Positions 1 through 6,772 of a DNA stretch of 9,371 nucleotides are shown one piece after another. Positions within the stretch are counted from its first letter, which is position 1. Every line of letters starts with the position of its first letter. Source of the stretch: an uncultured Clostridia bacterium (lineage in GTDB: Bacteria > Bacillota > Clostridia > Christensenellales > Aristaeellaceae); NCBI GenBank assembly GCA_934663625.1, contig CAKUKP010000089.1, positions 1 to 9,371 of the forward strand, written 5' to 3'. The notes beneath the pieces were generated by a model. The model was not told where the DNA came from, did not search any database, and saw only the letters and a program-made list of their open reading frames with translations. The position numbers and the translations under genes are program-made.

Positions 1-281
1 GCTATATTCTGCTGCGCGAAACCGCGAAGGAGCCGTTCGGCGCGATTTACACCGATCCCGTGGCGGCTTCCAGGAAGTTCAGCAACCGCGTGCCCGCGAT
101 CATCTATCAGAACGATTGCATCGTAACCACCGGCGAATCGCTGCTGAAGGCGTTCGACCGGCTGGAGGTCGCCGAAGCCACGGCGCATTCGATCATATCC
201 GCCAGTGAAATCGGCGGCATTGTACCGATTACCGATGATGAAATCACCGATCTGAAGGCGGCGTTCAATCTGGTAGACTGA
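1..281 (+). CDS. Class II aldolase/adducin family protein, 3' end only
   Basis: The frame is open from base 3 to a TGA at 279-281 and gives about 92 C-terminal residues; the start lies left of the window. The end of the protein has the pattern NDCIVTTGESLLKAFDRLEV, then AEATAHSII and VPITDDEI, which is characteristic of the C-terminus of class II aldolases of the fuculose-phosphate/rhamnulose-phosphate type. These are zinc enzymes that cleave ketose 1-phosphates into DHAP and an aldehyde. The zinc-binding histidines and catalytic glutamate would lie upstream, so activity cannot be judged. An internal GTG at 60 could be taken as a start but has no ribosome binding site, and the conserved sequence continues upstream of it. 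The gene converges on the sugar cluster and may supply its last step (inference); the two do not share a transcript. Family assignment is good; the substrate is unknown. Confidence 0.75.
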   Translation, partial: YILLRETAKEPFGAIYTDPVAASRKFSNRVPAIIYQNDCIVTTGESLLKAFDRLEVAEATAHSIISASEIGGIVPITDDEITDLKAAFNLVD

Positions 282-301
282 CAGTTGCATAAATACGCAA
301 G

Positions 302-345
302 CATCCCCGATACCGTTTATTCGATATCGGGGATGTTCTCTTTTT
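302..345 (+). terminator. Rho-independent terminator between convergent genes
   Basis: A perfect 11-bp inverted repeat (CATCCCCGATA at 302-312, TATCGGGGATG at 325-335) has a 12-base loop and is followed by TTCTCTTTTT. It ends the aldolase transcript. The same stem read on the minus strand lies just after the stop of the last transporter-cluster gene. It is preceded there by an A-rich run but followed by only a poor T tract, so it may work in both directions, more weakly on minus. Confidence 0.85.
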
Positions 346-353
346 CAGAATTA

Positions 354-620
354 TTATTGTCCGATCAGCACGCCGACAACGATTGCCGCTACGATCAAAA
401 CGCAGGTGACGACGATGATGATATCCATCGTTCGCAGACTGAGATGAATATTATCGTACAGCCTGCCGCGCGTCTTGTAGGTTTTGGCGAACTTTTCATC
501 GCCGGTGCGCTCGTACAGCTCCTTTTGAAAGTCCTTCTTTTCCGTTCCGGACTTTGCCGCCGTTTCCATCTCGGTTCGGGCGCTGCGCTCGGATTTTGAA
601 AACTTCTCGAAATCCGCCAT
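354..620 (-). CDS. Small C-terminally anchored membrane protein in the mgl operon (88 aa)
   Basis: I do not recognise a named family. The 88-residue product has a hydrophilic, highly charged N-terminal part (about residues 1-60, rich in K, R, E and D) and one hydrophobic segment at about 65-87 that ends two residues from the C-terminus. This looks like a single-span, tail-anchored protein with its charged part in the cytoplasm (inference from the positive-inside rule). The ATG lies one base after the mglC TAA (TAA-T-ATG) and has only a weak AAGAAG-type ribosome binding site, so translation is probably coupled to mglC. That coupling is the main evidence that the gene is real and linked to the transporter. 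Possible roles are a permease accessory or stability factor; no function can be read from the sequence. It is the last gene before the terminator at 302-345. Confidence 0.75.
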   Translation of the reverse strand: MADFEKFSKSERSARTEMETAAKSGTEKKDFQKELYERTGDEKFAKTYKTRGRLYDNIHLSLRTMDIIIVVTCVLIVAAIVVGVLIGQ

Positions 621-621
621 A

Positions 622-2319
622 TTACTTCTTCGCGATGTACTTGCGAACGTCGATGGATACCGCCAGAATGATGATCAGACCGCGAACGACGTACTGCAGA
701 TAGGGGTTCACGCCCAAGAACTGCAGCGAATAGTTGATCGCCTGCAGAATGACCGCGCCGATCACGACGCCCTGAATGGTGCCCACGCCGCCGGAGAAGG
801 ATACGCCGCCGACGACGCACGCGGAAATCGCATCGGTTTCATAGTTCAAACCGGTATTCGCGCCGACCGAGGTAATGCGCGCCGCTTCGAGGAAAGCGCT
901 CGTGCCGTACAGGATACCTGCGATCAGGTATACCAGCATGATCGTCTTGGCGACGTTTACGCCGGAAACCGCCGCCGCTTCGGTATTGCCGCCGACCGCA
1001 AACATGTTCTTACCGAGGCGGGTTTTGTTCCAGACGACCCACATGATCGCCGCGATGCCGATGAAGTACAGCACCACCAGCGGAATGCGCATCGTGCCGA
1101 TGGTCAGGTTGCCCGCCGCGACATCGATGAATTTCTGATCGAAGGTGGACAGCGCCTGCGCCGTGCCGGAAGGCTGCGATTCGATGTAGATGCAGCAAAG
1201 ACCCTGCGCGATCAACTGCGTGCCCAGCGTGATGATGAAGGCGTGCAGGTGCAGCTTCGCCACGCCGAAGCCGTTAATCAGCGTGAAGATCACTGCCACC
1301 GCGATGGAAGCCAGCAGCGGGATGAACAGGGGCAGCTGCGTGGTCATCTGCGGGAACATGCGGGAGGAATAATTCACCGCCTGTACCAGCGAAGCCGTAA
1401 CCGCCGCAGAAAGACCCAATATGCGACCGATCGAAAGGTCGGTACCGGCAAGCACGATCAGACCCGCGCAGCCCAGCGCCAGGATGCCCTTCGTGGATGC
1501 CTGCTTCAGAATGTTCAGGATGTTGTTGACGTCCAGGAACTTCGGGCGTGCGATGCAAACCGCAACCAGAATCGCAATCAGAATGATGTACAGCGCGTAG
1601 TTCAGCAAAAATTCGCCGACCTTCACCGCCTTCGGGTTGACCTTCACGGTTTTTCCGACCTTGGTCTTCTTGGAATCATCCATCAGCTTGATGAAGAAAT
1701 AGGCGCCGCCGACGATGAACAGGATGATACCGATAAACAGATACAGTATCGCGTTGTTGAACAGCGTGGTCTTGAAGCCGTTATCGGTCTTGAGCTTGGT
1801 AAGGCCGCTGCGAACCGCTTCTGCCATGCCTTCGTCGGTTTCCAGCGCGGCGACCTCTTCATCGGTGCAGCCCAGCGCTTCCTTCACGGTGACGGAAACA
1901 TATTCCTGCGCCGCTTCCGCCTTCGTGGTTTCATCCTTCAAAACCTCGCGCGCCTCTTCCACGGTGATGCCGCGATTCGTCTGCAGGAACTCAAGCAGCG
2001 CGTTGATGTTGCCCGAATCTGCAACCGCCTTGGCGTATACCGTGTTCCGGTTGACCACTTCTTCGATATCTTCGCGGTTCATACCGCAGGTATCGGTCAG
2101 ATAGGCGATGATGCGCTCGGCACTCGCATCCTTGGAAACGCCGGTGACGAGCGAAGGATCCTGGAAGTAGTTGATCGTTTCCGCCTTTTTGCAGCCGAGT
2201 ACAGCGGTCGCTCCATCGTAGTAACCCTGTCCGATGAAGCCGAGTGCGCCGAAGAATACGCCTACTACCACAAACAGAGCCGCCACAATCGTAGCGATGG
2301 TGCGCTTCGTATTTTTCAT
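622..2319 (-). CDS. mglC: Galactose/methyl-galactoside type ABC permease MglC with a large N-terminal extension (565 aa)
   Basis: The C-terminal ~330 residues are a standard permease of the MglC/RbsC branch: NNILNILKQAS at 265-275, the conserved GLIVLAGTDLSIG at 286-298, and GGVSFSGGVGT at 504-514, within many hydrophobic segments. E. coli MglC is about 336 residues, so this protein carries about 230 extra at the N-terminus. The extra part is a membrane span (about 8-30), a hydrophilic stretch (about 31-186) predicted to lie outside the membrane, a second span (about 187-211) and a basic cytoplasmic linker (212-235). The outer stretch shows three degenerate copies of a G-x-T/N-x-E-E/D...A-x-A helix pattern, starting near residues 79, 117 and 150. 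The start is an ATG with an AGGGA site 7 bases upstream, 28 bases after mglA. The permease forms the channel of the importer with MglA and takes sugar from MglB. Family call is sure; the role of the extension is unknown. Confidence 0.93.
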   Translation of the reverse strand: MKNTKRTIATIVAALFVVVGVFFGALGFIGQGYYDGATAVLGCKKAETINYFQDPSLVTGVSKDASAERIIAYLTDTCGMNREDIEEVVNRNTVYAKAVADSGNINALLEFLQTNRGITVEEAREVLKDETTKAEAAQEYVSVTVKEALGCTDEEVAALETDEGMAEAVRSGLTKLKTDNGFKTTLFNNAILYLFIGIILFIVGGAYFFIKLMDDSKKTKVGKTVKVNPKAVKVGEFLLNYALYIILIAILVAVCIARPKFLDVNNILNILKQASTKGILALGCAGLIVLAGTDLSIGRILGLSAAVTASLVQAVNYSSRMFPQMTTQLPLFIPLLASIAVAVIFTLINGFGVAKLHLHAFIITLGTQLIAQGLCCIYIESQPSGTAQALSTFDQKFIDVAAGNLTIGTMRIPLVVLYFIGIAAIMWVVWNKTRLGKNMFAVGGNTEAAAVSGVNVAKTIMLVYLIAGILYGTSAFLEAARITSVGANTGLNYETDAISACVVGGVSFSGGVGTIQGVVIGAVILQAINYSLQFLGVNPYLQYVVRGLIIILAVSIDVRKYIAKK

Positions 2320-2347
2320 ATCAATTCCCTCTTTCTACAGCTTGTCC

Positions 2348-3862
2348 TCAAACATACTTTGCAGCCAGCGCCAGAATGGTTTCCTGTTCGCCCGGAATAT
2401 CGCCGAAATCCTTGCCGCGCTCTACGATGCCCGCCTGCTGTCCATTGGACATGACCAGTATGCGATCGCAGATGCCCAGCAGTTCCGGCATTTCGGAAGA
2501 AACCATGATAACGCCCTTGCCTTCGCTGGCAAGCTGCAGGATCAACTGATAGATTTCGTATTTTGCGCCGACGTCGATGCCGCGCGTAGGTTCATCCAGC
2601 AGCAGCACATCGGGATTGGTCAGCAGCCAGCGCCCGATGATAACCTTCTGCTGATTGCCGCCGGACAGCGATTTGATCAGCGTTCTGCCGCTCGGCGTTT
2701 TTACGTGCATCGCATCGATGACCCACTTGGTATCCTTCGCCATCTTGCGGTTGGAGAGCAGCGGGCTGCCGTAAGCGCGAATGTTTGCAATGGTGGAATT
2801 GAAGCCCACGCTGGACAGCGGAATGATGCCCGTCGCGCGGCGTTCCTCCGTCAGCAGCGCAAAGCCGCTGCGCTGGGATTCGAAGGCGGAATTATTGGAT
2901 ACTTCCTTGCCGTTTAATGTGATCTTGCCGCTCTCGCGCGCGTAATAGCCAAACAGCGTGTTCAGCAGTTCCGTTCTGCGCGATCCCACCAGACCGGCGA
3001 TGCCCAGCACTTCGCCCTTGCGCAGTTCGAAGTTTACGTTGTGGCAGGTCGGTTCATATTTACCGGTGAGGTTTTCCACCTTCAAGAGCACATCGCCCGG
3101 ATGATTGATCTTCGGCGGGAAGCGGTTTTCGAAGGAACGGTTTACCATCAGGCGGATGATTTCATCGGTGCTGAGCTCCTTCGCGCTGCGCGTGGCGATC
3201 CATTGACCGTCGCGCATGATGGTCACTTCATCCGAAATGCGCAGGATTTCATCCATCTTATGGGAAATGTAGATGATGCCCACGCCGTTCGCTGTCAGCT
3301 TCTTCATGATGCGGAACAGATGTTCAACCTCGTTTTCGGTAAGCGACGAGGTCGGTTCGTCCAGCACCAGTATCTTTGCGTTGTAGGATACCGCCTTGGC
3401 GATTTCCACCATCTGGCGCTGCGATACGGAAAGATCGCCGATGATTTTTTTCGGATCAACTTCGATTTCCAGATCCTTGAACACCTTCATGGTATCGTTG
3501 TACATCTTCCGCGTATCGACGAAGCCATGCTTCATCGGCAGACGGCCGAGCCATACGTTTTCCATAACGTTGCGGCGCAGCACCTGATTCAATTCCTGAT
3601 GCACCATAGCGACGCCGTTATCCAGCGCGTGGCGGGGATTGGAAAAGGCGACCTCCTGCCCCTCCACTTTGATCGTTCCTTCGTCCTTTTTGTATATGCC
3701 GAACAGGCATTTCATCAGCGTGGATTTTCCCGCGCCGTTTTCGCCCATCAGGGCGTGCACGGTTCCGGGGCGCAGCTTCAGCTGTGCGTGATCCAGCGCC
3801 TTCACGCCGGGAAATTGCTTTACGATGCCGTCCATCTCAAGCAGGTATTGTGATTGCTGCAT
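2348..3862 (-). CDS. mglA: Sugar ABC transporter ATP-binding protein MglA (two ATPase domains, 504 aa)
   Basis: This is the energy-coupling subunit of a CUT2-type sugar importer, a tandem fusion of two ABC ATPase domains of the usual length for MglA/RbsA (~500 aa). Domain 1 has Walker A GENGAGKST (40-48), Q-loop HQE (88-90), signature LSVSQRQ (144-150), Walker B ILVLDEP (164-170) and switch H201. Domain 2 has a degenerate P-loop GLVGSRRTE (290-298) without the lysine, signature LSGGNQQK (399-406), Walker B LLLDEPTRGID (420-430) and serine in place of the switch histidine (VSSEMPE). This asymmetry is normal in the MglA/RbsA family, where one site is degenerate. The ATG is preceded by GGTGA, a modest ribosome binding site. 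The gene follows mglB after 166 bases holding two hairpins, and precedes mglC by 28 bases. MglA, RbsA and XylG are hard to separate by sequence; MglA is preferred because mglB lies next to it. Confidence 0.95.
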   Translation of the reverse strand: MQQSQYLLEMDGIVKQFPGVKALDHAQLKLRPGTVHALMGENGAGKSTLMKCLFGIYKKDEGTIKVEGQEVAFSNPRHALDNGVAMVHQELNQVLRRNVMENVWLGRLPMKHGFVDTRKMYNDTMKVFKDLEIEVDPKKIIGDLSVSQRQMVEIAKAVSYNAKILVLDEPTSSLTENEVEHLFRIMKKLTANGVGIIYISHKMDEILRISDEVTIMRDGQWIATRSAKELSTDEIIRLMVNRSFENRFPPKINHPGDVLLKVENLTGKYEPTCHNVNFELRKGEVLGIAGLVGSRRTELLNTLFGYYARESGKITLNGKEVSNNSAFESQRSGFALLTEERRATGIIPLSSVGFNSTIANIRAYGSPLLSNRKMAKDTKWVIDAMHVKTPSGRTLIKSLSGGNQQKVIIGRWLLTNPDVLLLDEPTRGIDVGAKYEIYQLILQLASEGKGVIMVSSEMPELLGICDRILVMSNGQQAGIVERGKDFGDIPGEQETILALAAKYV

Positions 3863-3894
3863 TCAATTCACCGCACTTTATTAATCTATACCAG

Positions 3895-3940
3895 TCTCAA
3901 TCGGAACGCTCACACTTCCGGATGAGGGTTCAGATTGAGA
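3895..3940 (-). other. Long imperfect hairpin in the mglB-mglA gap
   Basis: A 46-base inverted repeat. The outer arms are TCTCAATC (3895-3902) and GATTGAGA (3933-3940), 8 bp perfect. Moving inward there is a 1x1 mismatch, 4 bp (GAAC/GTTC), another 1x1 mismatch, then 4-5 bp (CTCA/TGAG) around a loop of roughly eight bases. There is no T tract after it on the minus strand, so it is not a plain terminator. It lies between the mglB terminator-like hairpin and the mglA ribosome binding site. It could be an RNA stability or processing element, or a palindromic protein site. Confidence 0.6.
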
Positions 3941-3948
3941 TTTGTATG

Positions 3949-3987
3949 AAATAGAAAATCGGGAGGCGGTGGAAAGCGCCGCCTCCC
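3949..3987 (-). terminator. GC-rich stem-loop after mglB, probable partial terminator
   Basis: On the minus strand GGGAGGCGG, a 9-base loop and CCGCCTCCC (3987 down to 3961) form a perfect 9-bp GC-rich stem, followed by GATTTTCTATTT. The T tract is interrupted, so termination is probably incomplete and some transcription reads on into mglA and mglC. Stem-loops just after the binding-protein gene are common in ABC importer operons and protect the upstream message from 3' exonucleases, raising binding-protein levels (established knowledge; the application here is inference). Confidence 0.7.
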
Positions 3988-4028
3988 ATGGGAGTTTTAT
4001 TCCGATTTTACCGGCAGCTGAATCATGA

Positions 4029-5057
4029 TTACTCGGTGATCTTCGCGTAGGGGATACGTACGGAATAGCCGTCGTCCGCCATCGTGTAATCGGTGCCTTC
4101 CAGCCAGGTGCCGGTCATCAGGTAGTTGGCTGCGATGCGGATGTTGGCATAGCCCATCGCGTCGCCGTCCTGCTTAACGGTAGCGGTCATCTTGCCAGCC
4201 TTGATCAGCTCGAACGCCGCGTCGATGGCGTCAACGCCGATAACGGCAACCTTGGGATCGCCTTCCTTGCCGGTGTTGTAGTTGACTGCGTTCAGCGCCG
4301 CGATAACGCCCTGCGCCATGTTATCGTTGTTGCAGAATACAACTTCGATTTCCGGATGGGCTGCGAAGGTCGCGGTCATCTTTTCCTGCGCCTGTGCGGT
4401 ATCCCAGTTCGCTACGATTACGTATTCATCGAGCGCGGGCTCTAGCGGCACGCCGTTCAGGATCGCGGTTTCTTCAGAATACTGGGTGCGCGCGATCGCT
4501 TCGGGGTTGTTGGGTTCGCCTTCGAATTCAACGAACTGCAGCTTGCCATCGCCATTCAGGTCGATGGACTGATCTGCGGCCCAGATGTCCGCCAGGATTT
4601 CGCCCTGCATATCGCCCGCTTCGCGCGGATTGGTGCCGATGAAGATGGAGCCGGAGTCTACGACTACGGACTGCACGGTTTCAGCGGAGGGTTCCTTGTT
4701 GTAGAACAGGAAGGGGATGTCTGCCGCGGTGAACATATCCACCAGCTGCTGGCCGGAAGCGACCTCAGCCAGGTTGATGATGATGAAGTCCGGCTTTTCG
4801 CCGACCAGCATGGTCGCCTGCTCAACCTGCTTCGCCATATCGTCTGCAGCATCGTACAGGGTCAGATTGATCTTGCAGCCCAGTTCTTCGCCGACCTTTT
4901 CGGCGGAATCCATCATTGCCTGACGAACGGAAGATCCGTAGGTATCATCGAACTTCCATACCAGAACGCGGACGTCAAATTCCTTTTCCTCTGCCATCGC
5001 TGCGAACGCAGACAGTGCCAGAACCAGTGCCAAGAGAACTACCAGGATTTTCTTCAT
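4029..5057 (-). CDS. mglB: Galactose-type sugar-binding protein MglB (342 aa)
   Basis: This is the extracytoplasmic periplasmic-binding-protein type I receptor that delivers sugar to MglAC. Residues 1-23 form a Sec signal peptide (MKKI, a hydrophobic core, then AMA before EEKEF). No cysteine sits at the cleavage site, so it is not an evident lipoprotein. The calcium loop typical of MglB is present: D166-L-N168-G-D170-G-K172-L-Q174, with E238 as the distant ligand. Compared with E. coli MglB as I recall it, the sugar contacts D38, N120, R190, W218, N244 and D276 are kept. Four others differ: Y40 for F16, N184 for H152, E186 for D154 and Q296 for N256. The ATG has an AGGAGG site 8 bases upstream. 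The gene has its own promoter at 5171-5199. The family is sure. The ligand may not be galactose or glucose, given these changes and the neighbouring isomerase and kinase. Confidence 0.93.
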   Translation of the reverse strand: MKKILVVLLALVLALSAFAAMAEEKEFDVRVLVWKFDDTYGSSVRQAMMDSAEKVGEELGCKINLTLYDAADDMAKQVEQATMLVGEKPDFIIINLAEVASGQQLVDMFTAADIPFLFYNKEPSAETVQSVVVDSGSIFIGTNPREAGDMQGEILADIWAADQSIDLNGDGKLQFVEFEGEPNNPEAIARTQYSEETAILNGVPLEPALDEYVIVANWDTAQAQEKMTATFAAHPEIEVVFCNNDNMAQGVIAALNAVNYNTGKEGDPKVAVIGVDAIDAAFELIKAGKMTATVKQDGDAMGYANIRIAANYLMTGTWLEGTDYTMADDGYSVRIPYAKITE

Positions 5058-5084
5058 TGTTGGTTCCTCCTTATATTTTGTTCA

Positions 5085-5100
5085 AACGGGCGAGCCCGTT
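5085..5100 (-). promoter_or_regulatory. Short GC hairpin just ahead of the mglB ribosome binding site
   Basis: AACGGG and CCCGTT enclose CTCG on the minus strand (a 16-base perfect palindrome), giving a 6-bp stem with a tetraloop. It ends 14 bases before the AGGAGG of mglB. No T run follows, so it is not a terminator. It may stabilise the 5' end of the mglB message. Confidence 0.5.
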
Positions 5101-5123
5101 AAAACGCATTCGATCGCTTTTGC

Positions 5124-5157
5124 GCCTACGCAACAGATTATGCGCAATTATACGCAA
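5124..5157 (-). repeat. Three CGCAA-containing repeats in the mglB leader
   Basis: On the + strand, TTATGCGCAA (5138-5147) is followed directly by TTATACGCAA (5148-5157), a tandem 10-bp repeat with one difference. A third, partial copy CCTACGCAA lies at 5125-5133, four bases away. The tandem spacing is about one helical turn. The array lies about 7-40 bases downstream of the predicted transcription start, a usual place for repressor operators or leader RNA structure. In the transcript TTGCG and CGCAA of the third copy (5120-5133 on the minus strand) can also form a small 5-bp hairpin. Confidence 0.5.
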
Positions 5158-5170
5158 AAACCTATGCTTC

Positions 5171-5199
5171 ATTTTACATCGTTAACTTTGTTTTGTCAA
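5171..5199 (-). promoter_or_regulatory. SigA-type promoter for mglB
   Basis: On the minus strand TTGACA (5199-5194, perfect -35) is separated by exactly 17 bases from TAAAAT (5176-5171, 5 of 6 to the -10 consensus). The predicted start of transcription is near 5164, giving a leader of about 107 bases before mglB. This makes mglBAC and the small downstream gene a transcription unit that can be expressed separately from the isomerase and kinase. Confidence 0.8.
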
Positions 5200-5230
5200 G
5201 CAAAGTCAAGAATACCGGAATATTTTGTTG

Positions 5231-5242
5231 TTTCCGCGGAAA
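5231..5242. promoter_or_regulatory. 12-bp perfect palindrome upstream of the mglB promoter
   Basis: TTTCCGCGGAAA is its own reverse complement. It lies between the kinase stop codon and the mglB -35, centred about 73 bases before the predicted transcription start, a distance used by activators. It is nested in a wider AT-rich repeat, ATATTTT (5220-5226) and AAAATAT (5240-5246). It could be a binding site or part of a weak hairpin after the kinase gene. Confidence 0.4.
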
Positions 5243-5249
5243 ATATCGC

Positions 5250-6749
5250 CTATTTTTGATATACCGCCTTCGCCGCATCGTACATTTTCTTGTATTGTTC
5301 ATACTTTTCATCGTACTGATCGCGGTATTTTGCGCTCGGCTCGATGCAGCCCGTTTTGCGCACCAGCGCTTCCGCGGCCTGTTCAAAGCTTGCAAACTGT
5401 CCAGCCGCGCGGCCGCAGAGCATCACCATGCCCACCGTACCGCCCTGCGTGGTATTGAGCATGTAGATCGGCTTTTGCAGGATATCCGCCTTGATGCGCA
5501 GCGCTTCGGGGCTTGCGCCTCCGCCGACCGCGGTAAGCGCATCGAACTTCATGCCGTAGCGGTGCAGAAGCTCCAGATTGTAGCGCATCTCATAATTGTT
5601 GCCCTCGATGATCGCGCGGTACAGATCGGCCTTGCCGGAGGCCAGCGTCAGCCCCATCACCACGCCCTTCGCCGCCGAATCCATGTACGGCGTGCCGGTG
5701 CCCGCCAGATGCGGCAGGAACAGAAGCGGCGACGGCGCATCGGTCAGGCTTTTATTCAGCTCGGCATAGGTGTTCTTCCCCGCCGCATCGCACTTTTCGC
5801 GCAGCTCGCGTTCAAAGGTGTCGCGATACCATTTGAGCGCCGCGCCCGCGGTATTGGAAAACACCAGCGAAAGATACCTGCTGGGCACCGCGTGCGGCTC
5901 CGCGCAGATATTATACTGAAACATACCCTTGAAATCCATATCCGTATCCGGCAGCACGGCGCTGATGCATTCGGCGCTTCCGATGCCGTCCGCCACATCG
6001 CCGGAATGCAGCGCGCCCGCGCCCAGCGCAGCCGCGATCTGATCATGCACGCCCGATACGATGATCGGATTGCCCTGTATGCCAAGTTCCTTCGCCACGG
6101 AGGGCAGAATTCTGCCGACGGTCGCGCCGGCGGGCACAAATTTCGGCATCCATTCGCGGGATATGCCGAAGGTATCCAGCGTTTCATAATCCCAATCCAT
6201 CGTAAGGCGGTTGAACAGCAGCATACGGGAGGACAGGGATCCGTCGCTGGCGGCTTCGCCGGAGAGCATATAAGCGATGTAGGAGCTGTAGGGCAAAAGC
6301 TTGCGGGTCTTTTCCAGAATCCAGGGTTCATTCTTCTGCACCCACATCAGCTTCGGCAGCGTATACATGAAATTGATCTGCATGCCGGTTCTGTGCTGGA
6401 AATGATCCACATCCACCCGACTGCGCAGTTCATCCAGGCTTTCCGTGCCGCGCACGTCGGTATAGAAGATGCTGTCGCACACGGGCTGATCGTTTTCGCC
6501 CATGAATACGACCGCTTCGCCGAAGGAAGCCGCCGCGATGGCGTCGATGGGCTTCGCGTACTGCGCCGCCGCCTGTTGAAGCGCAAGCTTTACGGCGTTC
6601 CAGACGCGGTTTGGGTTCATGGTCACTCTGCCCGCTCCGGGAAATTCCAGATCGTATTCGTGGTAGATGCTCAATACGATTTCGCCGGAATTTTCAATTA
6701 CGGTGGCTTTGCTGCCGGTCGTACCGACGTCGATTCCGATATATGCCAT
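5250..6749 (-). CDS. FGGY-family carbohydrate kinase, xylulokinase-like (499 aa)
   Basis: This is an ATP-dependent sugar kinase of about the usual FGGY length (~500 aa), acting in the cytosol on a ketose or polyol. The N-terminal phosphate-binding motif GIDVGTTGSK is at 5-14. FGGY signature 1 fits at 128-140 (M-Y-T-L-P-K-L-M-W-V-Q-K-N) and signature 2 at 362-382 (G-V-V-M-G-L ... D-L-Y-R-A-I-I-E). D236 in GVHDQIAAALG is the expected catalytic base. The adenosine-side motif VGGGASPE is at 408-415. The ATG at 6749 has an AGGAGG site 5 bases upstream, and the gene starts 23 bases after the isomerase stop, so the two are co-transcribed. Pairing with a FucI-like isomerase suggests that it phosphorylates the ketose that enzyme makes (fuculose, ribulose or xylulose type). 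The exact substrate cannot be read from sequence, so no symbol is given. Confidence 0.92.
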   Translation of the reverse strand: MAYIGIDVGTTGSKATVIENSGEIVLSIYHEYDLEFPGAGRVTMNPNRVWNAVKLALQQAAAQYAKPIDAIAAASFGEAVVFMGENDQPVCDSIFYTDVRGTESLDELRSRVDVDHFQHRTGMQINFMYTLPKLMWVQKNEPWILEKTRKLLPYSSYIAYMLSGEAASDGSLSSRMLLFNRLTMDWDYETLDTFGISREWMPKFVPAGATVGRILPSVAKELGIQGNPIIVSGVHDQIAAALGAGALHSGDVADGIGSAECISAVLPDTDMDFKGMFQYNICAEPHAVPSRYLSLVFSNTAGAALKWYRDTFERELREKCDAAGKNTYAELNKSLTDAPSPLLFLPHLAGTGTPYMDSAAKGVVMGLTLASGKADLYRAIIEGNNYEMRYNLELLHRYGMKFDALTAVGGGASPEALRIKADILQKPIYMLNTTQGGTVGMVMLCGRAAGQFASFEQAAEALVRKTGCIEPSAKYRDQYDEKYEQYKKMYDAAKAVYQK

Positions 6750-6772
6750 AATTTCCTCCTGCCAAAAATCGA

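Noticed and set aside
1243..2454. 403-codon open frame on the + strand
   Set aside because: It is antisense to mglC and the end of mglA, whose conserved motifs are certain; the composition is typical of a shadow frame.
3041..3853. 270-codon open frame on the + strand
   Set aside because: It is antisense to mglA, which has all its ATPase motifs.
3976..3990. CTCCC-AT-GGGAG as an antiterminator competing with the stem after mglB
   Set aside because: The alternative pair is only about 4 bp around a tight loop, far weaker than the 9-bp GC stem, so a riboswitch-like choice is not supported.
3863..4028. Nine-codon ATG frame right after mglB
   Set aside because: It is too short, lacks a ribosome binding site, and is better explained as part of a non-coding hairpin region.
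5107..5120. cre-like site around AAAGCGATCGAATG in the mglB leader
   Set aside because: Three mismatches at key positions of the cre pattern.
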